Origin: Synechococcus sp. AG-673-B04
Lineage (GTDB): Bacteria > Cyanobacteriota > Cyanobacteriia > PCC-6307 > Cyanobiaceae
DNA: 64,000 nt
Assembly (NCBI GenBank): GCA_003211235.1
Contig: QCTG01000002.1
Location: 23,254 to 87,253, forward strand
Direction of reading: 5' to 3'
Made by a program: the position numbers and the translations under genes. This document shows, piece by piece, positions 36,219 to 46,700 of the stretch. The notes under the pieces are model-generated. The model was not told the DNA's origin. It saw nothing but the letters and a program-made list of their open reading frames with translations, and searched no databases. Numbering within the stretch: the first letter of the stretch is position 1; each line of letters opens with the position of its first letter.

Positions 36219-37092
36219 TCGACACAGTTTTGCCCTGTGATTCAGCCGGCTTGGTTGTGTCGGTTCGGATCGACTGGATCTTCACCAACTCCTGCCGGCC
36301 TGCGATCACCACCTGCGCCATTTCCTTCAACCGACCCTCCAGCTCGCCCAGGGTCTGTTCGGCATAACGATTCGCTCCGTCTTGGACGTTGCCGGCTTCC
36401 TGGCGACTGCGCTGAATCAGTGATTCGCACTGCTGCTGGGTCTGCTGGCGGAACTGAAGTGCGTCGTTGTGAACCCGTTCGGCTTCGTCCCGGCTTTCTT
36501 TCTGCAGCCGCTGGCCCTCACTGCGGATTGTTTCGAGGTCTTGAAGTGCCTGACGGCGATTGGCCTCTTGCAGCTCTGCCTGCTGGCGTTTGAACTCCAT
36601 GGCCTCCTGTTCCAGTTGCTGGCGCCGCTGTTGTGCTTCCTGCTCCAACTGCTGCCGGCGGGCAGTGAACTGCTGCTCCTGTTGCGCCAATTTGGCCTGC
36701 ATCTCCTGTTCCAGTGCTGCCCCCTGCTGCCGTGTTGTTTTGAGGAGGGTTTCGCACTGTTGCCGCGTCTGTTCCCGCATGTCATTCACCTGGCGTTCGG
36801 CCTCCTGACGGACCGTTGCGCTGCTCACCATTTGGTCGTGCTGGCGCTTGCCCTGTTGCACCAGTTCTTCGGCCTGTTGCTTTGCAGTGTTGATAAACGA
36901 GTCGCGTCGCTCCAGCAGTTGCGCTGCACGTTCAACCTCCCCCGGGAGACCTTCCCGAATGGCATCAAGGAGTTCGACGGCATCGTTCTCATTGACTAGA
37001 CGCCCGCCGCTGAAGGGGATGCGGCTTCCCTCGAGAAAGACATCCTCCAGCTGATCCAGCTGATCGAGAACGGCGAAGCGAATATCGCTCAT
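36163..37092 (-). CDS. Glutamine-rich coiled-coil protein of unknown function
   Basis: This 309-residue protein has an N-terminal block of about 75 residues (RFAVLDQLDQLEDVFLEG...LVNENDAVELLDAIREGLP). A long Gln/Glu/Arg-rich helix of about 180 residues with heptad character, containing repeats such as RRQQLEQEAQ, follows. The C-terminus is basic (SRARRAASRLRSMKG). There is no signal peptide or membrane segment. It resembles structural or scaffold coiled-coil proteins and, loosely, the b-subunit-like stalks of F-type ATPases, but I do not recognise a named family. It is followed one base later by coaD on the same strand and overlaps dacB at its 3' end. Confidence 0.75.
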   Translation of the reverse strand: MSDIRFAVLDQLDQLEDVFLEGSRIPFSGGRLVNENDAVELLDAIREGLPGEVERAAQLLERRDSFINTAKQQAEELVQQGKRQHDQMVSSATVRQEAERQVNDMREQTRQQCETLLKTTRQQGAALEQEMQAKLAQQEQQFTARRQQLEQEAQQRRQQLEQEAMEFKRQQAELQEANRRQALQDLETIRSEGQRLQKESRDEAERVHNDALQFRQQTQQQCESLIQRSRQEAGNVQDGANRYAEQTLGELEGRLKEMAQVVIAGRQELVKIQSIRTDTTKPAESQGKTVSISRARRAASRLRSMKGTG

Positions 37093-37093
37093 A

Positions 37094-37585
37094 TCAACGA
37101 GGCGGGAAAGCCGAATTAAAGAGCTTTATTAGGTCCTTGGCTACCACTTCGGGCACCATGTGGTCGATCGTTCCACCGAAGCGGGCCACCTCTTTGACCA
37201 CGGAGCTGCTCAGGAAACTGTGACGGGCCGAAGTGGCGAGAAAAACCGTTTCGAGGGTTTCATCAAGCGAGCGGTTGGTGTGGGCGATCTGGAGCTCATA
37301 TTCGAAATCACTCATCGCCCGCAGGCCTCTCAGGATCAGATCAGCCCGGTGGGTTTCCGCACAGTTCACCGTGAGGCCATCGAAGCTGATCACCTCAATC
37401 CCATCCAGATATGCCGTGGAGGCCTGAATCTGAGCGATGCGTTGTTCAACCCTGAAGACGGGCTTTTTGTTGGGGTTGGATAAAACCGCAACGATCACAC
37501 CCCCGAACAGGCTGGCGGCCCGCTCGATCAGATCCATGTGACCGTTCGTGAGCGGATCGAAACTGCCCGGGTAAAGCGCTCTCAT
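37094..37585 (-). CDS. coaD: Phosphopantetheine adenylyltransferase
   Basis: This 163-residue hexameric enzyme transfers AMP to 4'-phosphopantetheine in coenzyme A synthesis. It shows [18 protein letters not shown] with the TxGH-type nucleotidyltransferase motif, [13 protein letters not shown], and the C-terminal [17 protein letters not shown] with the family's ISSTxVR-like signature. Length matches the family. Start ATG at 37585. It is transcribed divergently from the flavin-reductase-like gene across 72 bp. Confidence 0.95.
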   Translation of the reverse strand: MRALYPGSFDPLTNGHMDLIERAASLFGGVIVAVLSNPNKKPVFRVEQRIAQIQASTAYLDGIEVISFDGLTVNCAETHRADLILRGLRAMSDFEYELQIAHTNRSLDETLETVFLATSARHSFLSSSVVKEVARFGGTIDHMVPEVVAKDLIKLFNSAFPPR

Positions 37586-37657
37586 CCGATCCCGCTGGTA
37601 TTGGCAGATCCTATGCAGGGATTGAATCCCTAGATTTCGGTGACATTGGTTCTACCT

Positions 37658-38140
37658 ATGAGTCTCGACGCTGACGCCAAGAAGGTTCTCCTCCGCAAAA
37701 TTCCCCATGGTCTTTTCGTTTGCGGTGTGCGGGACGGCGATGAAGTGAACGGTTTCACCGCAAGCTGGGTGACTCAGGGCTCATTCGAGCCACCTCTGGT
37801 TGTGATGGGTGTGCGGGCGGACAGCACCAGCCACGGGATCATCGAGCGCACCGGACGCTTTTCTCTGAACATGCTGAAGGCTGATCAGAAGGACCTCGCT
37901 GCTGTGTTTTTCAAACCGCAGAAGGGCCTGGGCGGCCGCTTTGACGCGGCTCCCTTCAGCGAAGGTCCTCTGGGATTGCCATTGCTCGATAACGTCGTCG
38001 GGGGGGTCGAGTGTGAGCTTGTCGGCCAGATCAAACACGGTGATCACACCGTGTTTGTTGGTGAGGTGAAAACGGCCCGACTCCTGGAGGATGGAGAGGC
38101 TCTGACCATGGCCAGCACAGGCTGGAATTACGGAGGCTGA
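37658..38140 (+). CDS. Flavin reductase-like FMN-binding protein
   Basis: This 160-residue protein belongs to the flavin reductase-like split-barrel family. The core shows [27 protein letters not shown] (represented by [11 protein letters not shown] and GFTASWVTQ), [22 protein letters not shown] and the loop [18 protein letters not shown]. Such proteins bind FMN and reduce it with NAD(P)H, or serve as C-terminal domains of flavodiiron proteins. This one stands alone. The ATG at 37658 ([12 protein letters not shown]) fits better than an upstream GTG. It is separated from uvrC by 7 bp. Confidence 0.82.
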   Translation: MSLDADAKKVLLRKIPHGLFVCGVRDGDEVNGFTASWVTQGSFEPPLVVMGVRADSTSHGIIERTGRFSLNMLKADQKDLAAVFFKPQKGLGGRFDAAPFSEGPLGLPLLDNVVGGVECELVGQIKHGDHTVFVGEVKTARLLEDGEALTMASTGWNYGG

Positions 38141-38147
38141 TCGGATC

Positions 38148-40124
38148 TTGGAGGATCCTGTCCCGATCGCACCGCTGCTCACTCAGCCCGAACGGCTGGA
38201 GCGTCGTCTGAAGGACATTCCTCCCGAACCCGGTTGTTATCTGATGCGTGATGGAGAGGATCGAATCCTCTACGTCGGCAAATCCAAGACCCTGCGCAGC
38301 CGGGTGCGCAGTTACTTCCGTAGTCGTCATGATCTGTCGCCGCGCATCCGACTGATGACGCGCCAGGTCTGCGAGATCGAATTCATCGTCACCGACAGCG
38401 AGGCCGAGGCTCTTGCGCTGGAATCCAACCTGATCAAAAACCATCAGCCGCACTTCAACGTGTTGCTGAAGGACGACAAGAAATATCCCTATCTCTGCAT
38501 CACCTGGAGTGAGGCCTACCCGCGAATTTTTATCACCCGTCGTCGGCGTTTCCGTAGCCCATTGGATCGTTTTTACGGTCCTTACGTTGACGTGGGTCTG
38601 CTTCGGCGCACCCTGTTTTTGGTCAAGCGGGTGTTCCCACTGCGGCAACGTCCGCGGCCGCTGCATCAGGACCGGACCTGCCTGAACTACAGCATCGGTC
38701 GTTGCCCGGGGGTGTGTCAGGAGAAGGTCAGTTCCGAGGACTATCACCGCACCCTGCGCAAGGTGGCCATGGTGTTCCAGGGGCGCAGCGATGAACTGCA
38801 ACACCTGCTGGCGGATCAGATGGAGCGTTACGCCGAGCGTCTCGACTTTGAATCCGCAGCTCGCGTGCGCGACCAGCTTCAGGGCCTTGATCAGTTGACG
38901 GCTGATCAGAAGATGAGTCTTCCTGATTCCTCAGTGAGCCGGGATGTGGTTGCCCTGGCCTTTGATGACAAGTTGGCGGCGGTGCAGCTGTTCCAGATGC
39001 GCGCCGGGAAGTTGGTGGGTCGGCTTGGTTACATGGCCGATGCGGACGGCCTTGATCCAGGCCTGATCCTCCAGAGAGTGATTGAAGAGCACTACAGCCA
39101 GGTGGATGCAGTTGAGATTCCGCCGGAATTATTGGTGCAGCATCAGCTTCCCCAGCAAGTGCTGCTGGAGGAATGGCTCACTGAACAGCGGGAGCGCCGG
39201 GTTCAGATTCACTGCCCGAAACAGCGGCAAAAGGCCGATCTGATCGAACTGCTCCAGAGAAACGCCGAGTTCGAACTGCTGAGGGCCAAGCAGGGTCAGG
39301 AACAGCAGGCCCTGGCGACGGAGGATCTGGCGCAGCTTCTGGAGTTGCCCACTCCGCCCCGTCGAATCGAGGGGTATGACATCAGTCATATCCAGGGCAG
39401 CGATGCGGTCGCCTCTCAGGTGGTTTTTATTGATGGGTTGCCCGCCAAGCAGCACTACCGCAAGTACAAGATCCGCAGCAGCAGCATTCGCGCCGGTCAC
39501 AGCGACGATTTCATGGCGATGGCTGAGATCATGCGCCGCCGTTTTCGTCGCTGGGCTCGCGCCAAAGCCGAAGGTGTCGATCTGGGCGCGTTGCGGCACA
39601 GGGGTGGAAGTGCCCTTCAGACCGATGGTCTCAACGACTGGCCGGACGTGGTGATGATTGACGGCGGCAAAGGCCAGTTGTCCGCAGTGATGGAGGCACT
39701 TCGTGAGCTTGATCTCCATGAAGATCTCAACGTCTGCTCCCTGGCCAAGCAGCGTGAGGAAGTCTTCCTGCCTGGTGAAAGCCAGCCCCTCGAAAGTGAG
39801 CCGGATCAGCTCGGAGTGGCCCTGTTGCGTCGTCTCCGGGATGAAGCTCATCGCTTCGCGGTGACCTTCCACCGTCAACAACGGGGCCAGCGGATGAAAC
39901 GCTCACGCTTGTCCGATATTCCAGGTCTGGGGCCGAAACGCGTCAAGGATCTTCTGGCCCATTTCCACTCGATCGATGCCATTCAGCTGGCATCCGTTGA
40001 GGTTCTGGCCAAGGCACCCGGTGTCGGTCCGGCCCTGGCCAAGGACATTCACAACTTTTTCCATCCCGATGATGATGAGCGCCAGGATGAGTCCTCCGAG
40101 GAGCCCCGTGCACGCATCGCATGA
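38148..40124 (+). CDS. uvrC: Excinuclease ABC subunit C
   Basis: This 658-residue nuclease makes both incisions in nucleotide excision repair. In order it has the GIY-YIG domain ([11 protein letters not shown]...ILYVGKSK), a Cys-rich stretch ([14 protein letters not shown]), a UVR motif (about residues 205-240), an RNase H-like C-terminal nuclease ([29 protein letters not shown]) and tandem helix-hairpin-helix motifs ([25 protein letters not shown]). The start is a TTG at 38148, because no ATG or GTG lies before the conserved N-terminus. The stop overlaps the next gene by 4 bp. Confidence 0.95.
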   Translation: MEDPVPIAPLLTQPERLERRLKDIPPEPGCYLMRDGEDRILYVGKSKTLRSRVRSYFRSRHDLSPRIRLMTRQVCEIEFIVTDSEAEALALESNLIKNHQPHFNVLLKDDKKYPYLCITWSEAYPRIFITRRRRFRSPLDRFYGPYVDVGLLRRTLFLVKRVFPLRQRPRPLHQDRTCLNYSIGRCPGVCQEKVSSEDYHRTLRKVAMVFQGRSDELQHLLADQMERYAERLDFESAARVRDQLQGLDQLTADQKMSLPDSSVSRDVVALAFDDKLAAVQLFQMRAGKLVGRLGYMADADGLDPGLILQRVIEEHYSQVDAVEIPPELLVQHQLPQQVLLEEWLTEQRERRVQIHCPKQRQKADLIELLQRNAEFELLRAKQGQEQQALATEDLAQLLELPTPPRRIEGYDISHIQGSDAVASQVVFIDGLPAKQHYRKYKIRSSSIRAGHSDDFMAMAEIMRRRFRRWARAKAEGVDLGALRHRGGSALQTDGLNDWPDVVMIDGGKGQLSAVMEALRELDLHEDLNVCSLAKQREEVFLPGESQPLESEPDQLGVALLRRLRDEAHRFAVTFHRQQRGQRMKRSRLSDIPGLGPKRVKDLLAHFHSIDAIQLASVEVLAKAPGVGPALAKDIHNFFHPDDDERQDESSEEPRARIA

Positions 40125-40417
40125 TTCGCCATCTGTTGCTGTCGTTCTGCATGGCCGCATGGCTCAGCCTGTTGCCTTCGCCGGCACTGGCATCCCCCGG
40201 TCTGTGCACCGGGCCGGTTTGCGCTGATGACATCACGCGCAGTGCCAAGAATCACTGGCAGTTAGTGATGCGCCTGAATGATCAGCAGGGTCATCGTGAA
40301 AAAGTTGTCATGGATTGCCGCGCCAAGGTTCTCAGCCCCCGTGCCGGACAGGTCGATCGTGGTTATGCCACGGCGCTGGGCCGTCGGGCCTGCCGACTTG
40401 CCGGCGAGGTGACTTGA
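40121..40417 (+). CDS. Small secreted protein, unknown function
   Basis: This 98-residue protein has a clear Sec signal peptide ([20 protein letters not shown], then PALA-S with cleavage near residue 25). The mature part of about 73 residues holds four cysteines (C29, C34, C66, C91), enough for two disulphides. It is basic towards the end. I do not recognise a family. The ATG lies in the ATGA overlap with the uvrC stop, and the photolyase-like gene starts directly after its stop codon, so all three are probably one transcript. Confidence 0.68.
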   Translation: MIRHLLLSFCMAAWLSLLPSPALASPGLCTGPVCADDITRSAKNHWQLVMRLNDQQGHREKVVMDCRAKVLSPRAGQVDRGYATALGRRACRLAGEVT

Positions 40418-41905
40418 GTGGAGATCAGCCTTGTCTATCCCCATCAGCTGTTTGCTGAGCATCCGGCGCTGGAGCCAGGTCGGCCGGTTGCTCTGATCGA
40501 GGATCCGCTCTTTTTCGGCACCGATCCCCGCTGGCCGTTGCGAGTTCATCAGCAGAGGTTGGTTCTGCACCGCGCCTCGATGAACAGCTATGCGGCTGAG
40601 TTGAAGCAGCGGGGGTGGACTGTTCTGCATCAACGCCACAACGCGGCTGAAGACACAAGCGCTCATTTGCAGCTTCTGGTGAGCGCCGGATACCGCTCCT
40701 TTCATCTGGCCGATCCGGTTGATGATCTCCTGGAGCGCCGACTGAAGGCCTTTGTCACTCGGCATGACTGCCGTCTGACGATCCTTCCGACACCGATGCT
40801 TTTAACCCCCCCCAACGTTCTGGAGGAGCACTTCGGCAACGGCAAGAAGCCGTTCATGGCGAAGTTCTATGAAATGCAGCGCAAACGACTCGGTGTGCTG
40901 CTTGAACCCGATGGCGGACCGCTGGGAGGTCGTTGGAGCTACGACGCTGAAAATCGAAAGAAGCTGCCAAAGGGCATCTCCGTCCCTGACGAACCTTTCT
41001 GTTCTCCATCGTCATTCGTGCTGTCTGCTCAACAGCAACTGGCGGAGGAGGCATTGCCCCGTCTGGGGGGTGATGCGTTGTTCGCTTATCCCGTCAGTCA
41101 TGCGGATGCCGAACGATGGCTGGATCAGTTTCTGGAGGTTCGATTTCAGCAGTTCGGTGCCTATGAAGACGCCATCAGTAGCCAGCACAGGGTGATGTGG
41201 CACGGCGTGCTCTCGCCGATGCTCAACATCGGTTTGCTCACGCCACAGAAGGTTCTGGACCGGACCCTCGCCAGGGCCGAACTTGGAGACATTCCTCTCA
41301 ATTCGTTGGAGGGCTTCATCCGCCAGATCATCGGCTGGCGTGAATTCATGGCAGCGATGTACCGCCGTCATGGCGTGACAATGCGCACCGGCAACTTCTG
41401 GAATTTCGCCGACCGTCCCATTCCCGAGGCCTTTTACAACGCCACCACCGGGCTGCCGCCGATCGATGACGCCATCCGGCACGCTCTCGACACCGGTTAC
41501 TGCCATCACATCGAACGGTTGATGTTGCTCGGCAACGTGATGCTGCTCTGCGGGTTCCATCCCAACCGGATCTACACCTGGTTCATGGAACTGTTTGTCG
41601 ACGCCTATGACTGGGTGATGGTGCCCAATGTTTATGGCATGAGTCAGTTCGCTGACGGAGGAATCTTCACCACCAAGCCTTATCTCTCGGGATCAAACTA
41701 TGTGCGCAAGATGTCGGACTACCGCAAAGGTCCGTGGTGTGAGATCTGGGATGGGCTGTTCTGGAGTTTCATTCAACGTCATGACACTTTTTTCCGCAGT
41801 CAGTACCGACTGGCGATGATGGCTCGCAACCTTGATCGCATGGCTCCGGAAACGCTTCTGGAGCACCAGCGACGAGCCAACGACTTCCTTGACGGTCTCG
41901 CCTGA
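40418..41905 (+). CDS. Photolyase-related protein (FeS-BCP/PhrB family) lacking the Fe-S ligands
   Basis: This 495-residue flavoprotein belongs to the bacterial cryptochrome/(6-4) photolyase branch (DPRP, PhrB). Family hallmarks include YPHQLFAEHP, RASMNSYAAEL, HHIERLM (363-369, catalytic His pair), FVDAYDWVMVPNVYGMSQFADGG (split: FVDAYDWVM and NVYGMSQFADGG) and SGSNYVRKMSDY. PhrB relatives bind [4Fe-4S] through four cysteines, two of them in MSDYC-x-x-C. Here those are R436 and P439, the upstream ligand site is P348, and only C441 could correspond to the fourth. I infer no cluster. DNA repair or light sensing remains plausible. The GTG start is immediately after the preceding stop. Confidence 0.85.
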   Translation: MEISLVYPHQLFAEHPALEPGRPVALIEDPLFFGTDPRWPLRVHQQRLVLHRASMNSYAAELKQRGWTVLHQRHNAAEDTSAHLQLLVSAGYRSFHLADPVDDLLERRLKAFVTRHDCRLTILPTPMLLTPPNVLEEHFGNGKKPFMAKFYEMQRKRLGVLLEPDGGPLGGRWSYDAENRKKLPKGISVPDEPFCSPSSFVLSAQQQLAEEALPRLGGDALFAYPVSHADAERWLDQFLEVRFQQFGAYEDAISSQHRVMWHGVLSPMLNIGLLTPQKVLDRTLARAELGDIPLNSLEGFIRQIIGWREFMAAMYRRHGVTMRTGNFWNFADRPIPEAFYNATTGLPPIDDAIRHALDTGYCHHIERLMLLGNVMLLCGFHPNRIYTWFMELFVDAYDWVMVPNVYGMSQFADGGIFTTKPYLSGSNYVRKMSDYRKGPWCEIWDGLFWSFIQRHDTFFRSQYRLAMMARNLDRMAPETLLEHQRRANDFLDGLA

Positions 41906-41940
41906 ACCCTTCGTATGTCCGCCTCACTCCGGTTGCCTTG

Positions 41941-42510
41941 ATGACGCTCCCACCCGAGGCTTACCTCTGGTTCAAGACCCTCCATATCGTGGGAGTGGTG
42001 GTCTGGTTTGCCGGTCTGTTCTATCTGGTTCGTCTCTTCATTTATCACGTCGAGACAGCCGAACTGGCGGAGGAGCTGCAACAGCCCTTCCGTGATCAAT
42101 ACACGTTGATGGAGAAGCGGCTCGCCAACATCATCACCACCCCCGGGATGGTCGTGGCCGTGTCGATGGCAACAGGCCTGCTGGTGGTTCAGCCCAGCTG
42201 GCTTCAACAGGGCTGGATGCACGCCAAGCTCGCCTTTGTGGCGGCACTTCTCGTCTATCACTTCTTCTGTTATCGCCTGATGGGGCAGTTGCATGCCGGC
42301 ACCTGTGCCTGGTCTGGCAAGCAACTCCGTGCGCTGAATGAATTGCCCACGTTGCTGCTAGTGATTGTCGTGATGCTGGTGGTCTTCAAGACCCAGTTCC
42401 CGACCAGTGCGGCCACCTGGTTCATCGTTGCCTTGGTCGTTTTCATGGTGGGTTCGATCCAGTTTTATGCCCGCTGGCGGAGACTGAGATCTGAAGCGGC
42501 TGATGCCTGA
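41941..42510 (+). CDS. hemJ: Protoporphyrinogen IX oxidase HemJ
   Basis: This 189-residue integral membrane protein oxidises protoporphyrinogen IX in heme and chlorophyll synthesis. It has four hydrophobic helices. The conserved N-terminal FKTLHIVGVVVWFAGLFYL contains the heme-ligand His, and MEKRLANIITTPGMV and HAKLAFV carry the other conserved His/Lys residues. The ATG at 41941 is preferred over a TTG one codon earlier. The gene lies 35 bp after the photolyase-like gene and overlaps the PHP gene by 8 bp, so it is within a plus-strand run from uvrC. Confidence 0.9.
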   Translation: MTLPPEAYLWFKTLHIVGVVVWFAGLFYLVRLFIYHVETAELAEELQQPFRDQYTLMEKRLANIITTPGMVVAVSMATGLLVVQPSWLQQGWMHAKLAFVAALLVYHFFCYRLMGQLHAGTCAWSGKQLRALNELPTLLLVIVVMLVVFKTQFPTSAATWFIVALVVFMVGSIQFYARWRRLRSEAADA

Positions 42511-43159
42511 TATGGACCATCCGCTCCGGGCTGTTCTGGAACGGGTTGATTCCAGGAGCTGCCCGGAATCGTTCAACTTTCATTGCCATACCCTCTGCAG
42601 CGATGGCAGCCTCGACCCGATTGAGCTGATCGAGCAGGCGACCCGACGCGGCCTGAGCCAGCTGGCGGTGACCGATCACCACAGTTCCCATGCCCATGCC
42701 CCGATGCGGGCATGGCTCGATGATCAGCGTTCTGCGGGTAGCTCAGTGCCGACGCTCTGGAGCGGGATGGAAATCAGTGCTCTGTTGAAGGGTTGCTTGG
42801 TGCATGTTCTGGCCCTTGGTTTCGAGCTGGATCATCCTGCTCTGCGGCTTTACAACCGTGGTGATGCCGTGGTGGGGGAACCGCTGAGGGCGGCATCGGT
42901 TATCGCGGCGATTCATGAGGCAGGGGGACTGGCCGTGCTGGCTCACCCCGCCCGGTATCGACTTGGCCACGACATCCTGATCGCAGAGGCGGCCCGCCTT
43001 GGTTTCGATGGCGGTGAAGCCTGGTATGACTACGACATGCAGACCACTTGGGCGCCAAGCCCACTGATCTGCCAGTCGATTGATCGCCAGTTGGAGAATC
43101 TTGGCCTTTTACGTACGTGTGGCACCGACAGCCATGGAATTGACCTCAGTGGCCGTTAA
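42503..43159 (+). CDS. PHP-domain phosphoesterase
   Basis: This 218-residue polymerase-and-histidinol-phosphatase family protein has metal-binding motifs in order: NFHCHTLCSDGSLDP (about 25-39), LAVTDHHS, a central LVHVLALGFE, VLAHPARY and the final CGTDSHG. Relatives include the RNase AM/YciV group, which degrade oligoribonucleotides or 3',5'-bisphosphates. The exact substrate here is unknown. The ATG at 42503 overlaps the hemJ stop by 8 bp in another frame. Confidence 0.83.
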   Translation: MPDMDHPLRAVLERVDSRSCPESFNFHCHTLCSDGSLDPIELIEQATRRGLSQLAVTDHHSSHAHAPMRAWLDDQRSAGSSVPTLWSGMEISALLKGCLVHVLALGFELDHPALRLYNRGDAVVGEPLRAASVIAAIHEAGGLAVLAHPARYRLGHDILIAEAARLGFDGGEAWYDYDMQTTWAPSPLICQSIDRQLENLGLLRTCGTDSHGIDLSGR

Positions 43160-43186
43160 ATTGAGTCAATCTCAGTCCCCGCCGGC

Positions 43187-43738
43187 ATGGGCTTATTTGA
43201 TCGTCTGCTGAACCAGGACTCGCAGGATTCCGATAACACGATCAAGCCGCGCAAGCCCGCCAAGGAAAAGCCTTCCGAATATTTTCTCGATGCAGATTCC
43301 TCCTCATCCCTCGGGAATGTGGATTACATGCGTGAGGCCAAGACGATCCGCCGCACCTTTCCAGGCACGGTCGATAGTCCCGGCACCAAAGAGCAGATCA
43401 TGACTGTCGCGGCCGAAACCGAAAGCCTCGACAAGCGAAGCGAGGGTCTTGGTGATGCTCGCAAGGTCGATGATTCCATCAACCTGACCGCCGGGGTCCC
43501 GAAGCCGGTGAAGAAAACCTTCGCTGAACAGGTGAGCACCGCTGAGATGAACGAGCGGCTGCGTGGCATCGCCATCACGGGTGTGAACACACCCGCATCG
43601 GCCAATGCTGCTCCGGTTGCCCGCAAGGAGATTCTCAAGGAGGAGGAACCCAAGGCCTCAACGGCTAAAGCGTCTGCATCGAACAAGCCTGGTTCGATCG
43701 ATCCATTCCGTCAGATGGTGCGCGACCTCAACAAGTGA
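43187..43738 (+). CDS. Conserved hypothetical, low-complexity Ala/Lys/Ser-rich protein
   Basis: This 183-residue protein has short ordered-looking blocks: MGLFDRLLN, EYFLDADSSSSLGNVDYMREAKTI (as YFLDADSSSS and NVDYMREAKTI), TFAEQVSTAEMNERLRGI and the C-terminal DPFRQMVRDLNK. A long Ala/Ser/Lys stretch (about 135-172) is probably disordered. MGLFDRL superficially resembles SepF, but the SepF core fold is absent. Function is unknown. The blocks look like short binding motifs on a flexible chain. The last 11 bp overlap the 3' end of cobN on the opposite strand. Confidence 0.72.
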   Translation: MGLFDRLLNQDSQDSDNTIKPRKPAKEKPSEYFLDADSSSSLGNVDYMREAKTIRRTFPGTVDSPGTKEQIMTVAAETESLDKRSEGLGDARKVDDSINLTAGVPKPVKKTFAEQVSTAEMNERLRGIAITGVNTPASANAAPVARKEILKEEEPKASTAKASASNKPGSIDPFRQMVRDLNK

Positions 43739-46700
43739 GCTCGCCACGCTCGATCAGTGATTCACTGGCTGAGACGTGTTGTTTCAGCCGCTCGATCTGA
43801 TCATCTGTTGCTCCTTGCCATAGGTCACGGTTGCTGGCCTCAAGAAGTCGCTCAGCCATGTCGCGCAACACCCAGGGATTCTTGGTCCGCAGAAAATCAA
43901 GGGTGGACTGTTCTCCAAGCCACTGATCGCAAAGAGCGCCGTAACACCAATCGGGCACGCGATCCGTTGCAGCGTCGTACGCAAACAGGTAATCAAGACT
44001 GGCACCCATTTCGAATGCGCCCTTGTATCCGTGGCGCTGCATTCCCTCGATCCAGCGCGGGTTGAGCAGACGACTGCGTATCACCTTGTCGAGTTCCTTT
44101 TCCAGGCGATGCAGCCTTGGGCGCTCGCGACGCGAATGGTCCCCGAACCAGAGCTTGGGACGCTCGCCTGAGACCAGTTCCACCGCAGCGCTGAGTCCGC
44201 CATGGAACTGGTAGTAGTCATCGGAATCGAGCAGGTCATGCTCACGGTTGTCCTGGTTGTGCAAGACAACTTGCACCCGGCCCAGGGCTGCTTCCAGGCC
44301 GGAACGATCCTGTTCCGGTTCCGCTCCGATTCCATAACGCCACTGGCTCCAACTCAGAAATGCATCGGCGAGATCGGCGCGCTGCTCCCAGGCGCCGCTG
44401 TCGATCAGTGCCTGCAGTCCTGCCCCATAGGCGCCCGGTGCCGAGCCGTAAATCCGACCCTGGGGACCCAGCTGCCTTGTCAGGGCGGCCAGAGGATTGA
44501 CCGTTTCGTCTTCATCGAGAGCAGCCACGAGGCGCTGGGCTTTGTCCACCCAAGTCACCAGATGCGGGAAGGCATCGCGGAACAGTCCGGAGATGCGCAG
44601 CACCACATCAACCCGTGGCCGCCCCAGCAGTCGTGATGGGATTACCTCCAGATCCACCATGCGGCGGCTCGGTCCGTCCCAGACAGGACGGACACCGATC
44701 AGTGCCATCAGTTGGGCAATGTCTTCGCCGCCGTTTCGCATGGTTGCTGTTCCCCAAACGGACAACGCCAGATGGCGCAGATGCTCGCCCTCGGCCTGCA
44801 GGTGGAGATCCAGCAGCTGCTCGGCCGAGCGGCGGCCGAGATCCCAGGCTGCTTCCGTCGGCAGCCCGCGTAAATCCACCGAATAGAAGTTTCGACCCGT
44901 GGGTAAGACATCCGGTCGTCCACGGCTCGGAGCTCCGGAGGGACCAGCAGCGATCTTTTGTCCTGCAAGACCACGCAACAGGGCAGAGCGTTCCGCAGCA
45001 CCACAACCATTCAGGCGAGGCCACAGGTCATCGGTGAGCTGCAGCAGCTCAGGCTCCGAGGCCGACCAGCTCTGGAATGGTGCTGCGAGGTTCTGAGGAT
45101 TGTTCCCCTCAATCAACCGACTGCACAACAGCAACGCCTGTTGTTCGAGCCAGGCGGTGCCGTCTCCCACACGACGACAGCGGCTGGCTCCAAGGTCTTC
45201 CAGTTGTCTCTGGTCGTTCTGGCTGAGCCCAAGACCGTCTTCATCACACCAGGGATCGAACGCAAGCCCTACCCGTGCGGCCATGGACTGGGTCAGCCCG
45301 GACCATTCACCCCGGGGTGCTCTCGCCAGGGCCAGTAAGAGTTCCAAACCCTTTTCTGGGGATGGAGCAGCGCCGAAACAGTGCAGGCCTGTGCGGATCT
45401 GAGCCTCCTTCAGTTCACAGAGATAGGTCTCCGCCTGATCCAGAATTTGCTCCAGCGGCTTCGTGCCGCTGTTCAGTTCATCTCGGCTTGGCAGGTCCGG
45501 CCAGTTCAGCTGTGTGAGGCAGTTCAGCACCGATGTTTCGAGCACTGTCGTTCGTTCCGCTCCCAGCTGGCGTGCCTCCACCAGTTCATCTAGCAATCCC
45601 TCGAGTTGTTGCAGGGGACCATGCAGCCCTGCACGGCCGATGGGTGGCATGAGGTGATCAAGAATCACCGCCTGGCCGCGTCGTTTTGCCTGGGAGCCTT
45701 CGCCGGGATCGTTGACGATGAAGGGATAAAGATGGGGGATGGGTCCGAGGGCGAGTTCGGGGCCACAATTCGGGCTCAGTCCCACCCCCTTGCCAGGAAG
45801 CCATTCGGCGCTGCCGTGTTTCCCCACGTGCAGCATCACCTGGGTTCGGTGCTGACGACGCAGCCAGAGGTACTGGGCCAGGTAGCGATGTGGTGGAGGC
45901 AGATCGGGTGAATGCAGATCAGCGATCTGCTCTGGGTCGTAACCCCGGTCCGGTTGCAACAGAACCACCACATGACCGAAGCGCAATCCATGGATGGCGA
46001 AGCCCAGATCTCTATCAAGGTCTTGTGCTTGATCGGGAGAACCCCAGCGCGCTTCTATCAGCCGTTGGGCTTCGCGCGGCACTGTGAGCCACCAGGCCTG
46101 ATAGTCAGCCAGGGAAAGATGGTCCAGCGGCGGCCGATTCAGTCCCTCCGGTGCATTGGTGCGGCCTCTCAGCAGCTGTGTGATGAAGGCATCACCATCG
46201 GCAGGAAGCGGATCTGTTCCGAGGTCGTAGCCCTCCTGATGCAGCCAGCCGAGGATGTTGGTGACGCTGGCGGGTGTATCGAGCCCGACGCCGTTCGCCA
46301 CCCGACCATCCCGCACCGGGTAGTTGGCCAGCACCATGGCGATCTTTCGTTCTGCAGCCGTTGTTTCTCGCAGTTCAATCCAGCGGGCGGCATGCTCCAC
46401 CAGCCAGGTGATGCCGTCCGGATCGGGTTGCTGTGTGGCCACGGCTGTGGCGAGCGTTCCAGCCGAGGGCCTCTGCTGACGAAAGGCGCAGGGTCGGGTG
46501 GTGATGCGGCCATCCAGTTCCGGCATCACCACCTGCAACGAGAGATCCAGGGGGTCCAGTCCCCGACTGCTGTCACTCCAGCGTTCACGGCCTCCACTGC
46601 TGGACAGCAACTGCAGCACAGGGCAGTTCAACTCCTCCCAAAGGGGGCTGCCAAGACCAGCGTTATCGCTCCGCACGGAGGCAAAGGCGGTGGCCGTGAT

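Noticed and set aside
43187..43738. SepF division protein
   Set aside because: Only MGLFDRL is similar. The C-terminal SepF fold is not present.
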